Shown here piece by piece: positions 37,316-46,700 of a stretch of DNA of 50,142 bases. Below the pieces are notes generated by a model. The model saw only the letters and a list, made by a program, of their open reading frames with translations. It was not told the DNA's origin and made no database searches. The stretch is taken from contig JAKASS010000007.1 of NCBI GenBank assembly GCA_021818905.1, positions 1-50,142 of the forward strand, read 5' to 3'. Position 1 is the first letter of the stretch. Each line of letters begins with the position of its first letter. A program made the position numbers and the translations under genes. This stretch comes from Nanobdellota archaeon (lineage in GTDB: Archaea; Nanobdellota; Nanobdellia; Parvarchaeales; Parvarchaeaceae).

Positions 37316-38584
37316 TTAATACCAGCCCCGACTTTTCATCGCGGTGGCTACCCTGCCAAGCGCGATTATATACGCCGCGTCTCTCAGCGTTATCTTTACG
37401 CCTTTTGCTTTATAGTCTTCCTGCGTCTTCATGACTTCATTAAAAGACTTGGTCACAAGTTTATCCAGTCTCGAATAGACTTCATCCAGCGACCAGTAGT
37501 AATCCTCATTATTCTGCACCCATTCAAAATAGGAGACTATGACTCCTCCCGCGTTCACTAAAAAGTCTGGCAGGTCTATGATCCCCTTCTGGAAAAGTAT
37601 CTTGTCCGCTTCCGGGGTCACCGGACCATTGGCGAGTTCCAAGACCATTTTCGCCCTGATCTTGGACGCGTTGCTGCCGGTTATCTGATTTTCTATGGCT
37701 GCGGGTATCAATATGTCCACTTCTGTTTGAAGAAGTTGCTCGTTTGTTATTTTAGAGCCTGCTCCAGAATCGGCTACGCTGCCGCCTTTTTCTGTCGTCG
37801 TGACTAATTTGTTGTAATCCAGACCGTTTTCGGAATAGACTCCCCCCCCCACATCGCTGACTGCTACGACCTTAGAACCAAATAGTTTCGTTACCAGATC
37901 AAAGGCGAACTTGCCGGCATTCCCGAAACCTTGTATGGCGACCCTGGCCATCTTTAAGTCCAGACCGGCTCTTTTTGCGGCTTCTCTAAGTATATACATC
38001 GCCCCCATAGCCGTTGAATTGTATCTTCCTTCTGACCCCCATATCTCCAGAGGTTTTCCTGTTATGACGCTGAATTCATCATAACCTACCATCTTGCTGT
38101 ATTCATCCATCATCCAAGCCATTACCTGCGCATTTGTATTTACGTCCGGCGCTGGTACGTCGATCTTTGGCCCTATGAATTTGCCTATTGCGCGTATGTA
38201 ATCCCTGGAAAGCCTCTCCAACTCTCCAAGAGAAAGTTTGTTCGGGTCACAGATGACCCCTCCCTTCGCACCGCCAAATTGTATGCCTGCGAGGGCGCAT
38301 TTCCAAGTCATCCAGGCCCCAAGCGCTTTTACGGTCTCCAATGTTTCTTGCGGATGGAACCGTATCCCTCCTTTGCCCGGACCGCGTGCATTGTTATAAA
38401 GGACCCTGAAACCGGTAAAAACTTCTGTTTTCCCGTTGTCCATTTTCAATGGTATATTCACTATCACCGTCTGCATAGGCTCCCTCAAGAGTTTCTGCGC
38501 TTGAGGGTCTAGGTCCATCAACTTGGCTGCCTCATCAAGCTGGGCCTGCGCCATCTTAAATGGATTTAAGTCTTCCATAGTCAT
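37316..38584 (-). CDS. gdhA: Glutamate dehydrogenase
   Basis: GGKGGIRFHP-type motif (GPGKGGIRFHPQETLETVKALGAWMTWKCALAGIQFGGAKGGVICDP), VAIQGFGNAGKFA. Confidence 0.96.
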   Translation of the reverse strand: MTMEDLNPFKMAQAQLDEAAKLMDLDPQAQKLLREPMQTVIVNIPLKMDNGKTEVFTGFRVLYNNARGPGKGGIRFHPQETLETVKALGAWMTWKCALAGIQFGGAKGGVICDPNKLSLGELERLSRDYIRAIGKFIGPKIDVPAPDVNTNAQVMAWMMDEYSKMVGYDEFSVITGKPLEIWGSEGRYNSTAMGAMYILREAAKRAGLDLKMARVAIQGFGNAGKFAFDLVTKLFGSKVVAVSDVGGGVYSENGLDYNKLVTTTEKGGSVADSGAGSKITNEQLLQTEVDILIPAAIENQITGSNASKIRAKMVLELANGPVTPEADKILFQKGIIDLPDFLVNAGGVIVSYFEWVQNNEDYYWSLDEVYSRLDKLVTKSFNEVMKTQEDYKAKGVKITLRDAAYIIALGRVATAMKSRGWY

Positions 38585-38674
38585 CGCCTCCTATTTTATC
38601 CAGAAAATGCTTCATAGATAGGGTAGTGATTGTTTGTATTTATGTCTTCCTCGCGTTTGGCGAAACGCAATGAC

Positions 38675-39319
38675 TCAATCCATACTATCCCATAGATATA
38701 TCGATGCTATGGTCCTATAAGGGCGCCAGCCTTCGGACAACTTTAGCAGTTTGCCCGCGTCCGGCAGCTTTCGCATTTGATAGGCTTTCTGTGCCGCCTT
38801 TCTTATACCTAAGTCGTCGACTGGGAACACGTCTGTCCTGCGTAACGTACCAATCAGATACATCTCAGCGGTCCATCTTCCTATGCCTCTTACCTCATCA
38901 AGTTCTTCTATTATCCTAGGATCGTCCATCTTCTCAAATTTTTTAAGCTCCAGCCTTCCGTCGAGTATGCGCTCGCATAAGTCTTTAAGGTAAGAATACT
39001 TTTGAGGAGATATGCCGGCATCTCTCACGGCCCTTTCTTTTGTTTTTAAGAAGACTTTAGGCGACGGTAATTTTCCGTCGTATAAAGCTTTGAATCTGTT
39101 CAGGATCGAGTCGCCGGCGCTTCCGGAAATCTGCTGGAAGATTATCGATTTTACCAGAGAGCCATAATGGTCCGGCTCCCACCACTCTTTCGCGTTTTTC
39201 CATGCTTTTTCTGTACCCGTCCTTTTGATAAGTCTTTTGAGGACCGCGTCACTTTTACTCAAGTGCCTTACTCCGGAAATCCATACGGATCTGTTTGCTA
39301 TCGATTTATATCTTCCCAC
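38675..39319 (-). CDS. DNA-3-methyladenine glycosylase II-like (HhH-GPD)
   Basis: SIIFQQISGSAGDSILNRF, LDEVRGIGRWTAEMYLI, FPVDDLGIRKA. Confidence 0.87.
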   Translation of the reverse strand: MGRYKSIANRSVWISGVRHLSKSDAVLKRLIKRTGTEKAWKNAKEWWEPDHYGSLVKSIIFQQISGSAGDSILNRFKALYDGKLPSPKVFLKTKERAVRDAGISPQKYSYLKDLCERILDGRLELKKFEKMDDPRIIEELDEVRGIGRWTAEMYLIGTLRRTDVFPVDDLGIRKAAQKAYQMRKLPDAGKLLKLSEGWRPYRTIASIYLWDSMD

Positions 39320-39364
39320 AGATCAGATTGAAAATATATCGATTTAAACATTTAATAAAAACTA

Positions 39365-39450
39365 TGGGCCCGAGGGGATTTGAACCCCCAACACACTGGT
39401 TTCTTTAAAGTTTAAGAGCCAGTTACTCTACCGAGTTGAGCTACGAGCCC
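39365..39450 (-). tRNA. tRNA-Lys(CTT) with probable 12-nt intron after position 37
   Basis: GGGCTCG/CGGGCCC acceptor, D and T arms, anticodon stem ACTGG/CCAGT enclosing 19 nt (CTCTTAAACTTTAAAGAAA), i.e. 7-nt loop plus 12 nt. Confidence 0.85.
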
Positions 39451-39517
39451 ACAGCCCATTTATAACAAAGAAGGTTTAAATATAAAAAAGCGGTTATACT
39501 AAAATCTGCATGTTTAA

Positions 39518-39590
39518 GAGCCCATGGTCTAGTGGTTATGACGTCTCCCTTACACGGAGAAGGCCGGGAGTTCGAATCTCTCTGGGCTCA
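39518..39590 (+). tRNA. tRNA-Val(TAC)
   Basis: GAGCCCA/TGGGCTC acceptor, anticodon stem TCTCC-CTTACAC-GGAGA, T arm GGGAGTTCGAATCTCTC. Confidence 0.92.
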
Positions 39591-39815
39591 GTTTTTTCAT
39601 AAATTTCTATGGCCGCATTGTCCCTAAAGTAGTGCCTTCAAAGAGATCAGGTTTTTCCAGAAATTGATGTCCGGCATCGGGAGATGATTAATCACCAACA
39701 TCCATACAAATGACATTTCTATCATGTTGACCTTTTTTGCTTTGTTTTCATGGGACATAATATGATAATAACTAGTATAAATACTTTACTATTTATAAGT
39801 AGTTAAAATATAAGA

Positions 39816-39949
39816 ACGGTGGCGCTGTTAGTCCAAAGCTATCGTTATTTATAAGGCTTCTTTGGAGCTACGTTGATTATTCTGCCGAGAGAAAGTCCCG
39901 TCTAAGGCGTTTTTCGTCAAAATCTTTTCCTAAGAAAGGCCACCACCGT
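39816..39949 (+). ncRNA. Candidate structured ncRNA, class unknown
   Basis: ACGGTGG closes with CCACCGT; TATA-like motifs just upstream; no convincing ORF. Confidence 0.3.
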
Positions 39950-40088
39950 ACCCGTTATTCCGCCGCTGACCATGACCAAATCATATCGCATTCTCTTTAT
40001 AGTATCGGGGTGTCCGTGTATTTCAACGAGTCTCTATCGGCAAAATCTGCTTAGATTTATTATTCAAAGTAAAAAGTCTGATCGTGTC

Positions 40089-40733
40089 CTATTTTCTATG
40101 GGCAAAAAGATAGACGCTCGTGAAAAAGACCGCGAAAATGGGGATCAGGTATAAATCGGAGACACCGATAGATGCTGTCTCTAAAAACCAGAACGCTGAG
40201 AAGGATAGCAGCAAGCTGGAAACTGCTACTTTCATATTGGCCTGTTTGATCTTTCTGACCTGCGACCTTAAAAGTGCCGTCCCTATCACGACTATGACCA
40301 GACCTGTAATCAATCCCAAAAGCGTAGAAGTATGGCTCAGCGGGATAAGCACTACCAAGACGATCGCTGCTTCGAACGCTTCTACGGCGCCAACGGAGAA
40401 ACCTGTGTAAAACAATCCCCTTTCAAATTTTTCTTTGCCAAATTTTCCTTTCTTTCTAGAGTTTAAAACCGCTCTTCTTGCGCTTCTGGTAAGCCTCAGC
40501 CCGAAGTAAAGCAAAAGAAATGCGGCTATAAGATATACCATCCAGCTTGGTAATAATGCGATTGCGTTGCCGACTAAAAAGGCTACGATAAGCACTACTG
40601 TCACTCCAAGACCGACATAGAAAAACGCTTTTGGTCCGCCTTCCGTATATAAGGCGAGGGCCACTGCCGAGGCTTCGGAGATCTCAAGGAGAGTTATCCC
40701 CATCGCTGCTAAGAATATCGCTGGATCTAACAT
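40089..40733 (-). CDS. Multipass membrane protein (COG4280-like)
   Basis: Several hydrophobic helices; EISEASAVALALYTEG, VGAVEAFEAAIVLVVLIPLS. Confidence 0.65.
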   Translation of the reverse strand: MLDPAIFLAAMGITLLEISEASAVALALYTEGGPKAFFYVGLGVTVVLIVAFLVGNAIALLPSWMVYLIAAFLLLYFGLRLTRSARRAVLNSRKKGKFGKEKFERGLFYTGFSVGAVEAFEAAIVLVVLIPLSHTSTLLGLITGLVIVVIGTALLRSQVRKIKQANMKVAVSSLLLSFSAFWFLETASIGVSDLYLIPIFAVFFTSVYLFAHRK

Positions 40734-40786
40734 GAGGTAAATGGATTTTTTATCTTCGATTCAAGACTTGTAGGTCTTTCTTGTTT

Positions 40787-41194
40787 CTACTCGGAAGTTT
40801 TACCGCCGAAATGTTCTTTACTTGCCAAAGCGTCTGCCTTTGTGTGGTGGACAGTGCCGTCTTTGTGGTGAGGCGGCGAATATATCGTATAAAGCTTAAG
40901 ATGCGAAGTCTTTGATGTGTTGATCACGTTGTGCCAAGCGCCGCTTGGGACGACCACGCCAACGCCATCTTTGACCGGGTGCTCGACGCCATCGATGATG
41001 ACTTTCCCTTCTCCTTCCTCAAACCTAAAGAACTGGTCTGACGACCTGTGGACTTCCATCCCCAACTCATCACCAGGATCTACGGACATAAGGACAAGTT
41101 GGCTATGTTCTGTGGTGTAAAGCACCCGACGAAAATCGGTGTTCTTTTTTGTTTCCGTCTCTATCGGGATAGCGTAGCCTTTCATATCAAGCAC
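40787..41194 (-). CDS. Cupin domain protein
   Basis: LGMEVHRSSDQFFRFEEGEGKVIIDG...VVVPSGAWHNVINTS. Confidence 0.87.
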   Translation of the reverse strand: MLDMKGYAIPIETETKKNTDFRRVLYTTEHSQLVLMSVDPGDELGMEVHRSSDQFFRFEEGEGKVIIDGVEHPVKDGVGVVVPSGAWHNVINTSKTSHLKLYTIYSPPHHKDGTVHHTKADALASKEHFGGKTSE

Positions 41195-41195
41195 C

Positions 41196-41819
41196 TCAAT
41201 AAAGAATGCGCACTTGATAGTTAAAAGGTTTTCGCTTGTTATTTTTTCTCAGGACTTCTTCATAGATGTTAAACTTTTTATAAAACTCCAGCGATTTTTC
41301 CTTAAGGCCTTTTATGTCTACGAGTTCATTGTATACTATGTCGACGGACCTAAGAAAACTTTCACAAGAACCGAAGTAATGCTCTTTTTCTAAGCCGATG
41401 TCCCGACCCCTTCTTAGTAGGAACGCCATCTTCTGATTCTCGTCAAAAACTTCGTAGTCTCCGTAAACAAGGCTGTTTTCTAGGACCCTCAGACAAAATC
41501 CGTGTATCGTACCGACATACATGTCGCCTAATCGCAGACACGCCTCTTTGCCGCCGAGACTTTCCACCTCTGCGTATATCCTGCTTTTCATGTTCTGGGC
41601 CGCCTTGTCCGTGAAAGTGAACGCCACTATCTCGTTAGGCTTTACGTTCTCATGAAGTAGCAGATAGACTATCCGTCTGGTCAAAGTCTCCGTTTTTCCG
41701 GTGCCCGCGCCGGCGATTATCCTTGTGAATCTTGATTTTGACGTGACCGCCTTAGCCTGGCTTTCAGATAGTTTCATCGGCCGGTTTATTATGTCTTCTG
41801 CCTTGTCTGCCATGTCCAT
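41196..41819 (-). pseudogene. UvrD/Rep-type helicase N-terminal fragment
   Basis: SESQAKAV, IIAGAGTGKTETLTRRI, AFTFTDKAAQNMKSRI, GTIHGFCLRVL; later helicase motifs are missing. Confidence 0.7.
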
Positions 41820-41865
41820 ATAATTGAAGATAAATGTATTAATATTAACTTTGATATTTTAAGTT

Positions 41866-42363
41866 ATGAAAGGTGGATCTGCGATAGACCGTGATGTCCA
41901 AAGGATAAGGGGATTAAGATCAGAAAAGGGCCGACTGGAAGCTCTGCTTAGAAAGACCGAATCTACGCTACGCGAATGCCTGTTCGAAGCCAGGGAAATA
42001 ATCGATCTTATACGTAAATTTGACATGGAACATTACATGGATAATGAACTTGAAGTCTACGGAAAGTCCGAGATAACAGTAAAATTGACCGGCAAGACCA
42101 TATTGGTGGGCAAGATAACGCCAAAGCAGGGCGGTTGGCATGTCGTAATAGAGGTAAGCAAGCCGGATGTCATCAAAAAACAGCTTAAATCGAGACTCTC
42201 TAAAGTGAAAGAGCAACTGGAAAAGAGGCTTTCACAGGTAAACAAGGCGAAAATGCTGGCAGAAGAGGAGAGGACCATCCTGGACCGGGTAGAAATAAAA
42301 AAGCGATTAGACGCTGAAGTCACCGGATTAAAGGGAAAGCTGAGAGAAATGGGCGCGAGATGA
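41866..42363 (+). CDS. Coiled-coil hypothetical protein
   Basis: 165 aa, Lys/Glu-rich heptad-like segments at both ends. Confidence 0.55.
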   Translation: MKGGSAIDRDVQRIRGLRSEKGRLEALLRKTESTLRECLFEAREIIDLIRKFDMEHYMDNELEVYGKSEITVKLTGKTILVGKITPKQGGWHVVIEVSKPDVIKKQLKSRLSKVKEQLEKRLSQVNKAKMLAEEERTILDRVEIKKRLDAEVTGLKGKLREMGAR

Positions 42364-42370
42364 TAAAAGC

Positions 42371-43738
42371 CTACTCTATGACTATGCCTTTCTTCTTTTT
42401 ACGCCGAGTCTTTCTCTGATGACCACGTCGTGTCCTAGGGACGTTATCGCCCTTGCTTATCGGTTTCCTCCGCTTGCCGCCTAAAATTTCTAGGTTTATT
42501 TTTCTAAAGTAAAGCAGGTATAAGACGTTTATTATTATCAGTACTAGGACGGCGCCGCCTATTACGATCGAAAGTATCAAGATTGTATTTAGGCTTGACT
42601 CGCTTAGCTGGGTGACTAACGAAGTCCCTGTGATGGCCACGCAAGAAACGGAAACCGAGAAGGAGACGACCAAGGAAGACCCCGCACTCAATAAAATGCC
42701 GGTGGCTGGGCTGATGTCAGACGGCGTGTATTTATATGTGCATGCTTCTGTCGCATTGGTCTTAGTATATTCTAAACCGTATGCCTCTAATTCGTAACTT
42801 CCTGGTTTGGTCGTAAATGAAATGATCCCCGGCGCGATGGCGGAAGCTGTGACCCCTGCGTAAGTCATATTCCGAACGGTGCCGTTCGGTAAACCGTTTT
42901 CAGAAAATAGCGTAGTCACGTTCTTGGTCACGTTAGACACCACTACGCTCGGGATGATGGCCCGCCCGTATGCGACCGCATAGGTCGAGAAACTATTGGA
43001 ATACGCGACATAAGACGCGATAGACGGATTGGAGCTTAAAAGATAGGTGGGCAGCGGGTCCCATCCCTGCAGTCTTGAAGAACATTTATAGCGCTGTACT
43101 TGCGTGTCATTGAGGTTTTTGCTGTGTATAGCCGACTGTGCTAGTGAATAGTAATAAGAGACGTTCATTATCTTACCTGACTCGTTGAAACCGGTAGAGA
43201 TATTGACATAATAAAACGGGACCCGTATGGCAGTGCCGTAGCAGAAAAGGCTTGTATAAGAATAGTGGATCGTCATAGAAGAATTTGGTATGGTAGAATT
43301 TGAGCGTATTTTTATACCGGTTATCGGAAAAGTCTTGTTGACGATGCTTATATTTATACGGCCTTGTGGTATCGGTAATGAGAAATTTATAAGAAGAGTC
43401 TGATTATTGATGACGTGTTGTGACGAGTTTATGTTTGTAAGGCTACCGTTTATTTGTGTTATTGTGATGTTGCTGTAATTTAGTGGAAGTCTGATAGGAG
43501 TGACTATCGGCGGCGGAGGTATTATCGGGGCGCCACTGACCGGAGGAGTAACTTTGTATATCTGATATGCTTTTACCAAAACCCGCGAGGTGTAGTTCTG
43601 ATCGCCCGGTGAAGAAAGGGTATAAGTATATGTCCCTGTCGCGGATCTCGCGTCCGTTTGCGCAGCTTGCGTAATGTTACCTATCGATATCGCCGGCATC
43701 ACCCCCCCCCCAGCGGGTAAGTTCTTACCCTGATCCAA
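42371..43738 (-). CDS. C-terminal, TM-anchored part of the large surface protein, other frame
   Basis: Continues the DUF2341/MBG-like module (GGGVMPAISIGNITQ) and ends with a TM helix TILILSIVIGGAVLVLIIINVLYLLYF plus a basic tail. Confidence 0.75.
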   Translation of the reverse strand: MDQGKNLPAGGGVMPAISIGNITQAAQTDARSATGTYTYTLSSPGDQNYTSRVLVKAYQIYKVTPPVSGAPIIPPPPIVTPIRLPLNYSNITITQINGSLTNINSSQHVINNQTLLINFSLPIPQGRINISIVNKTFPITGIKIRSNSTIPNSSMTIHYSYTSLFCYGTAIRVPFYYVNISTGFNESGKIMNVSYYYSLAQSAIHSKNLNDTQVQRYKCSSRLQGWDPLPTYLLSSNPSIASYVAYSNSFSTYAVAYGRAIIPSVVVSNVTKNVTTLFSENGLPNGTVRNMTYAGVTASAIAPGIISFTTKPGSYELEAYGLEYTKTNATEACTYKYTPSDISPATGILLSAGSSLVVSFSVSVSCVAITGTSLVTQLSESSLNTILILSIVIGGAVLVLIIINVLYLLYFRKINLEILGGKRRKPISKGDNVPRTRRGHQRKTRRKKKKGIVIE

Positions 43739-46700
43739 TAAATTTTAGGCGAAGTCAATCCACTTTCATAATTTAATATCGCTGAGAAAGGGATATTAGA
43801 CGGAAGGTATGGGTCGGACTCGGTTATCACCGGCCTATAATCGAAATAAGCCATGACTTTTGTCCCATTAGCGGAAATGCCATACAAATTGTTTTTTATA
43901 TTATTAGTCACTACGGTGGATGGACTGAGTATATGCGTAGTAGAATTTATCGCATAGTCCAAATATAGACGATCTATCGTCCCTACATAAAGTTCATTGG
44001 TCGCTAATTCGACGGAATAACCAAACTGTATAGAATTCGCAAATGGAGCGCCAGTAGTGGATGGGGCGACGTACCACTCGAATATTGTCGGATAAGAAAA
44101 CGCTTCCTTTGATAATATGTAGGTATAATCATTTAAAGAGGAGGATGTGACTAAGCCGCTACTGACATTATAAGTCCCGCCGTTAGCCTCGACTGTCCAT
44201 TTGCTCATATTTAGAGTCGATCCTTTTAGATCGCTATAAAAGTCGAATACATATCCGCCATCATCATATTCGGCATATCGTGGTGAAAGCCCCGGGGCCT
44301 CACCGGTAGTGACGTTATTTAATACGTTTTCACTTTTATTAAAGAAGACCATATGCACCATCGAGAAATTACCCGCCGGGATACTGCCTATTTTTAGCCA
44401 ATACAGCGTCCCGCTGGAATTATAAGAATCGTTTATTTCTAACCAAGATGGGACCACTGTGCCGTTAGGATATGTGAACTCAATATTGTCTAAGTTTGGT
44501 GCTTCATATCTTTTGTAGGCAGATGAATTAAATATCAGCTCTTCTTGGAAACTGGCCGGCGTAGACTGGTTAAGGCTATTTTGTATTTTTATAAGCAAAT
44601 AAAACAAAGGAACTTCTGCGATTTCCGGACCATTCAAATTCCACGATGCGGAAAGCTGATTATTTAGCGAAAATAAGTTCGCAGTCGCAATACCACTGCT
44701 GCCGTTGTATGTGAAATTTGCTGGGACTGTAAGCGTCATGTTAGGCGTGGCTTTGCTTATGGCCCTAGCGAGTTTATACCGGGTCGAAGAATAATTCTGA
44801 TTGCCAGAAGTGTTGAAGACCCCGTGATAAGTCCCAGCCGTGGCGTTGAGGTAGGAGACCCTCGTCGTTGACGAGCCCTTGCTCGCTCCGCCGATGTAAA
44901 GTGTCGCGGCAAGCTGGTCGTTGACGGTCGTTATCGCCGCGCTCGTGTTGTCCTTTGTGCCGTTGTAGGTGAAGTTGCCTGGCGTGTCCGTCATCGAAAG
45001 CGTAGGGGTGGCCTTGGTGATGTTCACTTGAGTTATGCCAGACGTAGTGACGGTATAGTTCTGATTGCCGCCGCTCGTGCCGCTGTAAGTGTAGTTGTTC
45101 TTGTAGTGGACGCCTGCATACTTGTCGGACAACGCGGAGAAATTGTATTTTGCCACCGAAAGTGACGCGGAGAACGTAGAACCCGTTGAGACTGAATTGT
45201 TGTCGAGGACGAAAGACAGACCAGATTGGCCGCTCACCTGCGTACCAGAAAGAGCGTCCTGTATGACTGGCGGAGACCCAGTGTAAGTGAATTTATCCGA
45301 TGGGAAAACTGTCAGGGTCTGGGTCAATGCCGCCTGCGAGATCTCCCTCGCTATGGTCGCGGAAGCGGACGAATAGTTGACGTCGCCAGAGGCGTTGAAG
45401 ACCGCGACGTAGGCGCCAGCCGTGGCGTTGGAATACGGGGACGTCTTCGTGACGCCGTTCACGTAGAGCTTGCCCGCGACTCCCGATGCTGGCGAGACGA
45501 CCGAACCAGTGAACTTCTCGACCGTGCCGTTGTAGGTGAAGTTCGCGGCGGAAGTCCCAGCGCCGATGTATCCAGTCAGCGAAAGCACGGTCGTCGCCCT
45601 GGAGATGATGGAAGTCGTCTGCACCGAAGCGGAGGTGTAGTTCTGGCCGCCGGAAGTGTTGAAGACCCCGTGATAAGTCCCAGCCGTGGCGTTGAGGTAG
45701 GAGACCCTCGTCGTTGACGAGCCCTTGCTCGCTCCGCCGATGTAAAGTGTCGCGGCAAGCTGGTCGTTGACGGTCGTTATCGCCGCGCTCGTGTTGTCCT
45801 TTGTGCCGTTGTAGGTGAAGTTGCCTGGCGTGTCCGTCATCGAAAGCGTAGGGGTGGCCTTGTTTATCTTCTCGTAAAGCGTCATGTTTGCGATTCCACT
45901 GGTGTTGCTTCCAGCTATGATTTGGTAGTAACCTGCTGCGAGATATGATTTTGAATATGTCACTGTAAGGTGAGTCAAAGGTTCCGTCTGTGCCAACGTG
46001 CCTGTGACATTAGTCCATAACTCTACAAAGCCAGAACTAATATTGGCTGTAAATGTAGAAGTAGTGCCGTAAGTTATCGCATTACCGCCCGTCGCATTCG
46101 TGTCGACGGCTAAAGATTGAAGATAAAGCTTTACCGCCGGGGGAGTGGTGGTGGTTTTAAGTGATCCCTGGGTTATTGACGGCATGACCCCGTTCGGAGG
46201 ATAAGCTCGTGCCCTGAGTAGATTGTAATCTACAACATCTGCTGAGGTTCCAGTGTGCTGAGAGTACGGTGCTATGTACAAAGTAGTCGCGGCTGAAAGC
46301 GGATTTTTTGCGAGGGATGTCGGCACCGCGGCAGTTTCGTATTCTGGGACTGTTGTGGTTATTACGGAAAAGGATGTTGCCGCCGGCCCCGGCCAATTTA
46401 GAGTGGCCCAGTACCATGTGTTCAATGCTGAAGTCCCACTATTCGTTCCAGCTGTTGCAACACCAGCGGCGTACGAACGTGGGCTCTGCAGCGAAGTGCC
46501 AGCCTCCACGTCAGAGATTGCGTTGAATCCCTTCCCGACGGCGGAGCTATTGCTTAAACCTACTTCCCCCGTATTTGATTTTTTGATCCACTCAAAATTC
46601 GCTTCCACTATGACTGCCTGTGCCGCAAGAGATTGGCCGATATATGACCAATGGGCGTATTCGTTCGCGGTCGATTCAGTTATCTCTATGGCGTTTACCG

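Noticed and set aside
39816-39949. Calling this block RNase P RNA
   Set aside because: Only a weak CR-I-like match; the other conserved regions were not found.
45226-45717. 163-aa + strand ORF
   Set aside because: Antisense to the repetitive surface protein; arises from its codon bias.
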